31,276 nucleotides of DNA from DATENM01 sp045807765 (lineage in GTDB: Bacteria; Acidobacteriota; Blastocatellia; UBA7656): positions 1 through 31,276 of the forward strand of contig JBJMGU010000112.1 of NCBI GenBank assembly GCA_045807765.1, in the 5' to 3' direction. Shown in pieces: positions 8,712 to 16,489 of this stretch (within the stretch, counting starts at the first letter, position 1; every line of letters starts with the position of its first letter). The notes below the pieces were generated by a model. The model saw nothing but the letters and a program-made list of their open reading frames with translations. It made no database searches and had not been told where the DNA came from. The position numbers and the translations under genes were made by a program.

Positions 8712-8740
8712 TTGATACTTGTCCTGGGCGAGAAATGCAA
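8712..8740 (-). promoter_or_regulatory. Candidate promoter for the MFS-OYE-GH88 operon
   Basis: Read on the - strand, TTGCAT (8735-8740) and TATCAA (8712-8717) are separated by exactly 17 nt and lie just upstream of the MFS start. The boxes match the sigma-70 consensus at 3/6 and 4/6, so this is only suggestive. Confidence 0.35.
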
Positions 8741-8751
8741 GGCGCGCGGGC

Positions 8752-8789
8752 CATCGGAACTGAACAACGCGGCGCGGCATTGGAACTGA
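8752..8789. repeat. Direct repeat pair in the divergent regulatory region
   Basis: CATCGGAACTGA (8752-8763) and CATTGGAACTGA (8778-8789) match at 11 of 12 positions and are 26 bp apart. Each is preceded by a GGCGCG run. They lie between the two divergent promoters, and the second includes the -35 box of the + strand promoter. They could be activator or regulator half-sites. Confidence 0.45.
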
Positions 8790-8808
8790 CCGCGTCTGCC
8801 GGTAGAAT
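8780..8808 (+). promoter_or_regulatory. Promoter of the ExuT-Gfo/Idh operon
   Basis: TTGGAA (8780-8785), a 17-nt spacer and TAGAAT (8803-8808) form a good sigma-70-like promoter (4/6 and 5/6 matches). Transcription would start near 8815, about 80 nt before the ATG at 8894. The -10 box is embedded in the palindrome at 8797-8817. Confidence 0.6.
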
Positions 8809-8817
8809 GTACCGGCA
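8797..8817. promoter_or_regulatory. Palindromic operator candidate over the -10 box
   Basis: TGCCGGTA (8797-8804), five spacer bases and TACCGGCA (8810-8817) form a perfect 8-bp inverted repeat. It covers the -10 hexamer of the + strand promoter, the position expected for a repressor site. The CCGG-containing symmetric core is the kind of sequence bound by LacI- or GntR-type sugar regulators, but no regulator is encoded in the window, so the family is a guess. Confidence 0.6.
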
Positions 8818-8893
8818 AGCGCATCAGGGGATAGATGCTCGTCGGCCATCAGTTGTAACGCTGCCGATGACCCAACGAACAGGAGACATTTTC

Positions 8894-10477
8894 ATGTCGT
8901 CATCTCCAAGACCCGGCGATGAACCGACGGTGGTTGCCTCGATCCCGTCAACCGTCGCCGCAGAGGTCGCTCCGCGCACCGGGCAGTATCGCTGGATGAT
9001 CTGCGCGCTGCTGTTTTTTGCGACGACGATCAATTACGTTGACCGTCAGGTGATCGGCATCCTCGCCAAAGACCTGCAAGCGGCTATCGGCTGGAGCGAG
9101 ATCGATTACGGCAACATCGTCGCCGCCTTTAATGGGGCGTATGCGCTCGGCCTGCTGGTCTCTGGGCGATTGATCGATAAGTTCGGCAGCAAGGTGGGCT
9201 ACGCTTTAGCCATCATAGTCTGGAGCCTGGCCGGCATGGCAACATCGCTGGCGCGCTCGGCCTTTGGGTTCGGCATTGCCCGCGCGGCGCTCGGCCTGGG
9301 CGAAGCAGCAAACTTTCCGGCGGCCATCAAAACCGTTGCCGAATGGTTCCCGAAGAAAGAGCGCGCCTTGACGACCGGCATCTTTAACGCCGGCACCAAC
9401 GTCGGCGCGGTCATCGCGCCGCTCACTGTGCCGTGGATCGCCATTCACTGGGGCTGGCAGTGGGCTTTTGTCCTGACCGGCGCGCTCGGCTTCCTCTGGC
9501 TGCTGTTCTGGCTGCCAAACTATCGCAAGCCGGAAGCGCACCCACGGTTATCACAGAGCGAATTAGCTTACATTCGCAGCGACCCGCCAGAGCCGCCCGC
9601 CGCACGGCTCTCATGGGCGCAACTGATTCCGCATCGGCAGATGGCCGCATTCGCCATCGGCAAGTACCTGACCGATCCGGTCTGGTGGTTCTACCTCTTC
9701 TGGATACCGAATTTTCTCAGGCAAAAGCATGGGCTTGATCTCTCAACGGTCGGGCTGCCGCTGATCGCCATCTATTTAATCGCCGACATCGGCAGCATCG
9801 GCGGCGGCTGGCTATCGTCGGCATTGATCAAGCGCGGCTGGACGATCAATCGTGCGCGCAAGACGGCGATGCTGATCTGCGCCGTGGCCGTTTTGCCGAT
9901 CATGCTGATGCCCAGCGTCAACAACCTGTGGCTGGCGGTCGGACTGTTCGGGCTGGCTGCCGCCGCGCATCAAGGGTGGTCAGCCAACATCTACACGACG
10001 GCCTCGGACACCTTTCCGCGCCACGCCGTCGGCTCGGTTGTCGGCATCGGCGGCATGGCCGGCGCGATGGGCGGCGTGACGATGGCCGTAGCGACCGGCT
10101 ATATTCTTGACCGCACGGGCGGCAACTATATGCTGATCTTCTTTGCGGTCGGCCCGGCTTATCTGGTGGCGCTGGCCCTCATGCATCTGCTGGTGCCACG
10201 TGTGCGACAGATGGACGAAGCCGAGCTGGCCGCGCCAAAGCGGTTGTCGGTCGGCGGGCTCGTCGGCTTCGGATTCGTCGGGCTGGTCATCGGCTCTTTC
10301 GCCGGCTGGTGCCTCGGTCTGCTTGCGCAACAACCCGGCCACGAGCTATTAAAGAACATCAAGCAGGGCGAGGCCTTATTAATCTACATGGCCGCCGGCG
10401 CGCTGATCGGCATGGTGATCGGCATCATCATGGGCAACATCTTCTCGAAGATTCCAGGCGTTGAAACGCCTGGCTGA
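8894..10477 (+). CDS. ExuT-like hexuronate/anion:cation MFS symporter with C-terminal extension
   Basis: This 527-residue transporter belongs to the anion:cation symporter branch of the MFS. The diagnostic INYVDRQVIGILA stretch is at residues 46-58 in the first helix, and the RAALGLGEAANFPAAIKTVA region follows in helix 4-5. Family members carry galacturonate, glucuronate and related acids, which fits the kdgK-eda genes and GH88 next door. The ATG is set by AGGAG at 8881-8885 (8 nt); the frame stays open far upstream to 7844, but that part is antisense to the other MFS gene. Unusual feature: ExuT relatives are about 430 residues with 12 helices, whereas this one has about 75 further residues (454-527) with two more hydrophobic segments at roughly 454-477 and 494-517. 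It heads the operon with the exported Gfo/Idh protein 39 nt downstream. Confidence 0.9.
   Translation: MSSSPRPGDEPTVVASIPSTVAAEVAPRTGQYRWMICALLFFATTINYVDRQVIGILAKDLQAAIGWSEIDYGNIVAAFNGAYALGLLVSGRLIDKFGSKVGYALAIIVWSLAGMATSLARSAFGFGIARAALGLGEAANFPAAIKTVAEWFPKKERALTTGIFNAGTNVGAVIAPLTVPWIAIHWGWQWAFVLTGALGFLWLLFWLPNYRKPEAHPRLSQSELAYIRSDPPEPPAARLSWAQLIPHRQMAAFAIGKYLTDPVWWFYLFWIPNFLRQKHGLDLSTVGLPLIAIYLIADIGSIGGGWLSSALIKRGWTINRARKTAMLICAVAVLPIMLMPSVNNLWLAVGLFGLAAAAHQGWSANIYTTASDTFPRHAVGSVVGIGGMAGAMGGVTMAVATGYILDRTGGNYMLIFFAVGPAYLVALALMHLLVPRVRQMDEAELAAPKRLSVGGLVGFGFVGLVIGSFAGWCLGLLAQQPGHELLKNIKQGEALLIYMAAGALIGMVIGIIMGNIFSKIPGVETPG
10454..10473 (+). other. Perfect hairpin at the 3' end of the transporter gene
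   Basis: CCAGGCGTT, two bases, AACGCCTGG: a perfect 9-bp palindrome over the last codons, immediately before the TGA at 10475. No U-tract follows, so it is more likely an mRNA-stabilising or processing stem between the transporter and the enzyme genes than a full terminator. Confidence 0.5.
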
Positions 10478-10516
10478 ATTCAACCGCCGCGACGCGGCAT
10501 GGAATGGAGGAAGACT

Positions 10517-11881
<1,365 letters not shown>

Positions 11882-11897
11882 AGAAGGAGAGATCAAA

Positions 11898-12974
11898 GTG
11901 ATGCTCAGATGGCACGTGGCCTGTGGGCGCGCGCTCGGCTTGCTCGTGATGCTGGCGATGGGATGTGTAAGCGCAAGCACGCGGACGCCGCCGGTTCAAG
12001 CGGCTGTGCAGGTAGTCCCAAACGAAGCGGCGCGGCGCGTTGACGTGTTCGTAGACGGCAAGCCGTTCACCGCTTACATCTGGCCGGAGACGATCAAGAA
12101 GCCTGTGTTGTTTCCGCTACGGACGGCGCAAGGCACCGTGGTCACGCGCGGCTACCCGCTTGAGCCGCGCACAGGCGAGCGCGTTGACCACCCGCATCAG
12201 GTCGGCGTGTGGTTCAACTATGGCGATGTTAACGGGCTCGATTTCTGGAATAACTCGGAAGCCATCAAGCCCGCCGAGCGCCAAAAGTATGGCACCATCC
12301 GCCATATGCGCATCAAGCGCGTCGCGAGCGGCAAAGATCGCGGCGAGCTTGAAGTCGAGACCGAATGGCTGACGCCCGATGGCCGCGCCTTACTGCGCGA
12401 AGAGACGAAGTTTGTCTTTCACGCCGGGCCGAACCTGCGCGCCGTTGATCGCATCACGCGGTTGACGGCGCTCTCGGAGCGCGTCGTCTTTCACGATAAC
12501 AAAGAAGGCGTGCTGGGCATTCGCGTCGCCCGTCAATTAGAGCAGCCGTCGAATCAGCCGGAGATTTACACTGACGCCAACGGTAAGGCGACACCTGTGA
12601 CGAAGATGGATAACACAGGCGTCACGGGCCGTTATCAGAGCAGCGAAGGCAAGACGGGCGATGCCGTCTGGGGAACACGCGGCAAGTGGACGATGCTTGC
12701 GGGACAGATCGGTGAAGAAGACGTGACGCTTGCGATACTCGATCATCCGCGCAATCCCGGCTACCCGACCTACTGGCACGCGCGCGGCTACGGATTGTTT
12801 GCCGCCAACCCGCTCGGCCAGGAAGTTTTCAGCAACGGCAAAGAGAAGTTGAACTTCGCGCTGGAGGCGCGACAGTCGGCGACCTTTCGCTATCGCCTCC
12901 TGATCCTGTCGGGCAAGACCAACGCCGACAACCTGGAATCGCGCTACCGCAGCTTCATCGGCGAAGTGCAATGA
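11898..12974 (+). CDS. DUF6807 (PmoA-like) lipoprotein
   Basis: This 358-residue protein has an N-terminal signal ending in a lipobox (LAMGC, Cys23), so it is probably an outer-membrane or periplasmic lipoprotein. The body carries the histidine-rich family signature HPHQVGVWF (98-106) followed by NGLDFWNNS (112-120). That is characteristic of the DUF6807/PmoA family, common in Acidobacteriota, Planctomycetota and Bacteroidota beside Gfo/Idh and sugar-isomerase genes. No reaction is established for the family. The beta-rich fold and conserved His/Trp suggest carbohydrate binding or processing. It lies 16 nt after the Gfo/Idh gene with AAGGAGAGA as ribosome site. GTG 11898 (8 nt from the GGAG core) and ATG 11901 (11 nt) are both possible starts and differ by one residue. 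The context argues for a role with the exported oxidoreductase. Confidence 0.85.
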   Translation: MMLRWHVACGRALGLLVMLAMGCVSASTRTPPVQAAVQVVPNEAARRVDVFVDGKPFTAYIWPETIKKPVLFPLRTAQGTVVTRGYPLEPRTGERVDHPHQVGVWFNYGDVNGLDFWNNSEAIKPAERQKYGTIRHMRIKRVASGKDRGELEVETEWLTPDGRALLREETKFVFHAGPNLRAVDRITRLTALSERVVFHDNKEGVLGIRVARQLEQPSNQPEIYTDANGKATPVTKMDNTGVTGRYQSSEGKTGDAVWGTRGKWTMLAGQIGEEDVTLAILDHPRNPGYPTYWHARGYGLFAANPLGQEVFSNGKEKLNFALEARQSATFRYRLLILSGKTNADNLESRYRSFIGEVQ

Positions 12975-13014
12975 GTTTGGCCGCGCCGTTCAAGTTTATA
13001 TGCGAGGAATCACT

Positions 13015-13881
13015 GTGAAGAGAATACAAGTTCTGACGCTCATCTTTCTGGCTGGCCTGCTGCTCAACCAGCCACCGGCTCAAGCGACCGAGCCCGCCGC
13101 CAAGTCATTTAAAGGCGCGCTCGCGGTACAGCTCTGGAGCTTTCGCAACGATTTCAAGAAAGACGTGCCGGGCACGTTGAAGCGCGTGCGTGAGCTTGGT
13201 TTTACGAACGTCGAGCTTGCGGGCTATTACGGCATGACCGCGAAACAGTTCCGCGCCGAACTTGATAAAGCGGGACTCAAAGCCGTCAGCATGCACGTCG
13301 GCTATGACGCGGTGCGCGATCATCTGGAGGCGATCATCGCCGATGCCAAAGTTCTAGGCGTCGGCTATGTCGGCGTGCCGTGGATCAAATCGCCGTTCAC
13401 GCGGCAAGACTGTCTGGACGCAATCAACGTCTTCAACCAGGCGGGCAGCAAACTGGCGGCAAACGGCCTGAAGTTTTTCTATCACCTGCACGGCTATGAA
13501 TTCGTCCCCGACCAGGGCGGCCAGGGGACCTTGTTCGATCTGCTGATGACGAAGACAGACCCGCGCTATGTCAGCATGCAACTGGACACGGCGCACGTCG
13601 CGTTTCCGGGGCAGGACCCGGCGCAGCTCATGCGAAAGTACCCCGGTCGCTTCACCTCTTTGCACTTGAAGGATGTTCGCGGCGACATCGCCGGCAACAA
13701 CTCAGGCAACTTTAAAGACGAAGACGGCAGGCCGCTCGGCAAAGGCAAGATCAACTGGCCGGATGTCTTGAAAGCGGCGCGTAAAGAAGGCGTCCGCTGG
13801 TATATCGTCGAGGACGAAGCCCCGACCGTGTGGCAAACGATTCCCGAAAGTTTGCACTATCTCGATAGCGTCACGTTCTGA
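13015..13881 (+). CDS. Exported sugar phosphate isomerase/epimerase-fold (AP_endonuc_2) protein
   Basis: This is a TIM-barrel protein of the xylose-isomerase-like/AP endonuclease 2 family, 288 residues. The GTG start at 13015 is chosen because GAGGA (13004-13008) sits 6 nt upstream and the product then begins MKRIQVLT, an ideal Sec signal with cleavage after PAQA (21-24). An in-frame ATG at 13000 has no ribosome site. Probable divalent-metal ligands are Glu67 (NVELAG), His157/His159 (YHLHGYEF), Asp191 (QLDTAHV), His217 (LHLKD) and Glu266 (YIVEDE). Cytoplasmic relatives epimerise keto-sugars; exported relatives beside Gfo/Idh enzymes have been linked to breakdown of 3-keto-glycosides by elimination, which is the analogy used here. 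It is the last gene of the ExuT operon and ends 2 bp from the convergent FAD enzyme gene. Confidence 0.87.
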   Translation: MKRIQVLTLIFLAGLLLNQPPAQATEPAAKSFKGALAVQLWSFRNDFKKDVPGTLKRVRELGFTNVELAGYYGMTAKQFRAELDKAGLKAVSMHVGYDAVRDHLEAIIADAKVLGVGYVGVPWIKSPFTRQDCLDAINVFNQAGSKLAANGLKFFYHLHGYEFVPDQGGQGTLFDLLMTKTDPRYVSMQLDTAHVAFPGQDPAQLMRKYPGRFTSLHLKDVRGDIAGNNSGNFKDEDGRPLGKGKINWPDVLKAARKEGVRWYIVEDEAPTVWQTIPESLHYLDSVTF

Positions 13882-13883
13882 GC

Positions 13884-15416
13884 TTAACCGAGGCCGCATC
13901 GCCGCAGGAACGGGCTGCTGAAAACCGCTCGGGCCTGCGGCTTCAATAACTGATTTCTACTCTTCAGCCAATCATCAACGGCGGCGCCGTACATCTTCCG
14001 CACCCGCTCCGGCGTGAAATTATTAATCTGTCCCCAATGCAGCGTGTAGGGAATGCCCGCGTCTTCGAGCGCCTTCCAGACGGCGTTATAGTAAGCCATC
14101 GTGCGATCCGCATAAGAGCCGGGAAGCTCAATCGTGCAGGTGGTCGCAAATTTGGTAAACGCCAGCAGCGCCTTCGATCCCTTGACCCAGCGGAAGGCGA
14201 GGACGCCGGCGTAGTCCTTCACCTCTGGCGTCGTCAGCAGCACGTCGAGCGCCCGCGCCGCGTCTTCCATCGCAACGCCGATCTCGGCGCTCATCACCTT
14301 CTGAAAATTGGTATTTGAATCGAAGACCTCACCGGGTGTGCCCAGCACTTTCTTAATCAACGGGTACTGCGCCGGGATGACCAGATTGACCGCCGGGCCG
14401 GCCACGCCATGTAGCATATCGCCGAACTTGCCGAGCAGCGCCAACACGTCATCGCCGGGGCCGAGGCCGTTGGCCGAAACGGTCGCCGGCGTGTAGTTGC
14501 TGCGATATGGGCGATCATACATCGCCGTGACATAAGCGCCGCCCTTCACGTCATGCGGGTTGACGACGACTTCAAAATGGAAAGGCTCTTTGCCCTTGTC
14601 GGGTAGGTCAAGCGCTGTGAAATCGAGCGTCCGCATCGCCCGCCTCAAGGTTTCATCAATGGGCCGCCGCCAGCGCGTAACCTCTAACAGGTAAAGCGGC
14701 GTGGCTTCGATCACCACCCCATGAATAATCCCGAAGCTGCCGAAGCTGACCAGCGCCGCGTTGAAAAGAGCGTCATCACGAATCAGTTCAGCGCCGAGCC
14801 GGGCGACAAGGCCGTCAGACAGTACAGGGTACGAGGCGCGCTCAAGCCAGATGACGCGATCCGGCGCGGTGATCAGGTGCAGACCGACGACGTAATCTTG
14901 CATTGACCCGAAGCGAAACCGTGAGCCGTGCGTGCCGGTGGCGAAGGCTCCGACAATCGTCTGCCCGTTGCTTGCGCCCGAAGTCTTGAGCGCGAGCCGG
15001 GTCGGACGATTAGAGAGTATGTCGTTGGCCTCGCGGACGCTGACGCCGCATTGCAAATACATCAACAACGCCGGGTCGCCGGCGTAGCCGGGAGCGACGC
15101 TGGTGGCGTCAGCCGGGAAAGCCCAGTTTAAGGCGAGCGTATCGATCATCCGCCCGTCGGTCACCGCCGCATCCGATAGCGACCAGCCGCCGCCGATTGC
15201 CCGCAACGTTGTCTGATCGCGGAGGGCGTCGCCGATCAATCCTTGCAGCGCCGCGACGGTGAGCTGCAAATCGCCGAAGAAGTTTGTGACCGGGCTCGGC
15301 GGGTTGGCGATGCTGTAAAGCCGTTGGAAAGCCTGCTCGACGTTGCGATGCTTGTTGATCCACGGACTGGGCGGCCCGTCGGCAAGTCGTGCGCGGCGGC
15401 GATTATCGGTAGACAT
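13884..15416 (-). CDS. FAD-linked oxidase, aldonolactone/alditol oxidase type
   Basis: This 510-residue flavoprotein is of the vanillyl-alcohol-oxidase/PCMH superfamily, in the branch of L-gulono/D-arabinono-1,4-lactone oxidases. The FAD domain has GGGWS (75-79), where these enzymes often have GHS, and the signature GASNGQTIVGAFATGTHGS (147-165). The C-terminal substrate-domain motif HWGQINNF lies about 50 residues before the end, as in the family (usually HWGK). The likely reaction is oxidation of an aldono-lactone or polyol with O2 or another acceptor. No signal peptide is seen. The frame remains open upstream to 15542, but GGAGGAG just before the ATG at 15414-15416 fixes the start. The first 14 nt overlap the end of the upstream lipoprotein gene, so translation is probably coupled. 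Covalent FAD attachment cannot be judged: the usual His position is not obvious. Confidence 0.85.
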   Translation of the reverse strand: MSTDNRRRARLADGPPSPWINKHRNVEQAFQRLYSIANPPSPVTNFFGDLQLTVAALQGLIGDALRDQTTLRAIGGGWSLSDAAVTDGRMIDTLALNWAFPADATSVAPGYAGDPALLMYLQCGVSVREANDILSNRPTRLALKTSGASNGQTIVGAFATGTHGSRFRFGSMQDYVVGLHLITAPDRVIWLERASYPVLSDGLVARLGAELIRDDALFNAALVSFGSFGIIHGVVIEATPLYLLEVTRWRRPIDETLRRAMRTLDFTALDLPDKGKEPFHFEVVVNPHDVKGGAYVTAMYDRPYRSNYTPATVSANGLGPGDDVLALLGKFGDMLHGVAGPAVNLVIPAQYPLIKKVLGTPGEVFDSNTNFQKVMSAEIGVAMEDAARALDVLLTTPEVKDYAGVLAFRWVKGSKALLAFTKFATTCTIELPGSYADRTMAYYNAVWKALEDAGIPYTLHWGQINNFTPERVRKMYGAAVDDWLKSRNQLLKPQARAVFSSPFLRRCGLG

Positions 15417-16182
15417 GCTTCTCCTCCTTCGCGGAGAGAATGGCCGACCCCTTGCCCAATTGAGGAAATAGTTGAGGAGATAGTTGAAGAGATAAGCGGC
15501 GCGCCGCCGGGGGCAAGGGTGGCGCCTGACTATTCGGGACACCCGTCGGTTCTTCGTTGCATTTCCATGCCACCTGCATCGGCGACCAGATGCCGGCGCT
15601 CAAGACCGTAATCAACGCATAGCCGTAGTTCATCGGCAGCTTGACCTGCCGCAGACTTTGACAGTTGGCCGGCGTTTTCGTGGTCGCAGAGGACGGCGGC
15701 AAGAGGTTCTGTTGCAGCGCACCCCAGAGCAACGCATGTACGGTTCGCTTGGTGAAACCGTCTGGTATTGGCTTCGGCTGCTTGGCAATCTTTGGAGGCG
15801 AGGCAATGGGTGGTTGTGGGCCTAACCCTGTGGGGCCGATGACCGGCGGCTCTTTGGCGCATAACCATTCGACCTTGACGCGTGACCAGAGGCCAAAGCT
15901 AAAGACGCGGCCCGCGGCATACTTCCAGGGAGAGGTGATGCCGACTTCGTAGAGGCCGTTCTCTTTACAGTCGCCGGCAAAAGGCAGGCCGCTATTGCTC
16001 GGCGTCCCACTCTGCGGCGGCACGACATAGTTGCGGCGGCGGCCTTCGCTCGACGGGTCGAGCGTCTTTCTGAAATAGGAAGAGTTGGCGCGGTTGCCGC
16101 TGGCTCTCAGATGGTAGTGATAGCAGCCGGAAGTGATAGCGATCAGAGCGATCAGGGCGATGGCGCTAGATAATCTGCGCAT
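15403..16182 (-). CDS. Bor-like lipoprotein with two degenerate domain copies
   Basis: This predicted lipoprotein has 259 residues from the ATG at 16180-16182, which has AAGGAG about 7 nt upstream. The signal ends in ITSGC (Cys20). Two related segments occur: Cys72-Cys108, with GLYEV then FSFGLWSRVKVEWLC, and Cys174-Cys208, with SLRQV then LSAGIWSPMQVAWKC. Each is bounded by two cysteines and ends in a G-x-W-S-x-x-x-V-x-W-x-C pattern, preceded in the second copy by VHALLWGAL. This resembles the Bor/Iss surface-lipoprotein fold and suggests a tandem duplication joined by a Pro-rich linker (112-140). The tail is Pro/Leu/Gln-rich and contains four-residue repeats (LSLQ, LSPQ, LFPQ) encoded by a 12-bp tandem repeat. 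The function is unknown; Bor relatives are surface proteins of uncertain role. It is cotranscribed with the FAD oxidase. Confidence 0.75.
   Translation of the reverse strand: MRRLSSAIALIALIAITSGCYHYHLRASGNRANSSYFRKTLDPSSEGRRRNYVVPPQSGTPSNSGLPFAGDCKENGLYEVGITSPWKYAAGRVFSFGLWSRVKVEWLCAKEPPVIGPTGLGPQPPIASPPKIAKQPKPIPDGFTKRTVHALLWGALQQNLLPPSSATTKTPANCQSLRQVKLPMNYGYALITVLSAGIWSPMQVAWKCNEEPTGVPNSQAPPLPPAARRLSLQLSPQLFPQLGKGSAILSAKEEKHVYR
15460..15495. repeat. 12-bp tandem repeat, three copies
   Basis: TTGAGGAAATAG, TTGAGGAGATAG and TTGAAGAGATAA run without a gap. They lie in frame inside the 3' end of the Bor-like lipoprotein gene (- strand) and encode LSLQ/LSPQ/LFPQ-type repeats, so copy-number change would lengthen or shorten the tail without a frameshift. 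Confidence 0.7.
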
Positions 16183-16259
16183 ACAAGTCTCCTTGTGAGG
16201 GACTGCGTTAGACACCCGGACGGTCATTGAACCCAAGACGAGCCTGTACAATCCCCCTC

Positions 16260-16288
16260 ATTGTGGGCGTAACTATGGCTACTGTCAA
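16260..16288 (-). promoter_or_regulatory. Promoter of the lipoprotein-FAD oxidase operon
   Basis: On the - strand a perfect -35 TTGACA (16283-16288) is followed after exactly 17 nt by CACAAT (16260-16265, 4/6 to TATAAT). It lies about 80 nt before the ATG of the lipoprotein gene and is the best consensus promoter in the window. Confidence 0.6.
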
Positions 16289-16318
16289 CATGACGATTGA
16301 ATGCTAGAGGGGGTTCGC

Positions 16319-16426
16319 TTAGAGCCGTTTTCGATTGCGTTTGCCAAGTAGCGCAAGGCGGTTAGCTTGCGCACGGACTCGCACAAGCTAACCGCCTTGC
16401 GCTACACCCGATTGAATCGGCTCTAA
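16319..16426. repeat. Long palindromic MITE-like element
   Basis: The outer ends are TTAGAGCCG (16319-16327) and CGGCTCTAA (16418-16426), perfect inverted copies. Inside, a 22-bp perfect inverted repeat (16348-16369 and 16384-16405, core GCGCAAGGCGGTTAGCTTG) encloses a 14-nt loop. There is no coding capacity. The structure fits a miniature inverted-repeat element or a REP-type palindrome. The remainder of the 307-bp gap (16183-16489) holds only the promoter above and no gene. Confidence 0.7.
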
Positions 16427-16489
16427 GGCGTCCAGTAAAGCAGGACTAACCCGGTGCCCGCCGCAAGCCCTCGTTTCATGTTGCCTCGG

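Noticed and set aside
7844..8893. Open frame upstream of the ExuT-like gene (350 codons)
   Set aside because: It is antisense to the MFS gene at 7454-8683, its product is Gln/Arg-rich with no family features, and a ribosome site fixes the real start at 8894.
15417..15542. N-terminal extension of the FAD oxidase
   Set aside because: The residues are encoded by the 12-bp repeat region of the lipoprotein gene in another frame, and GGAGGAG points to the ATG at 15416.
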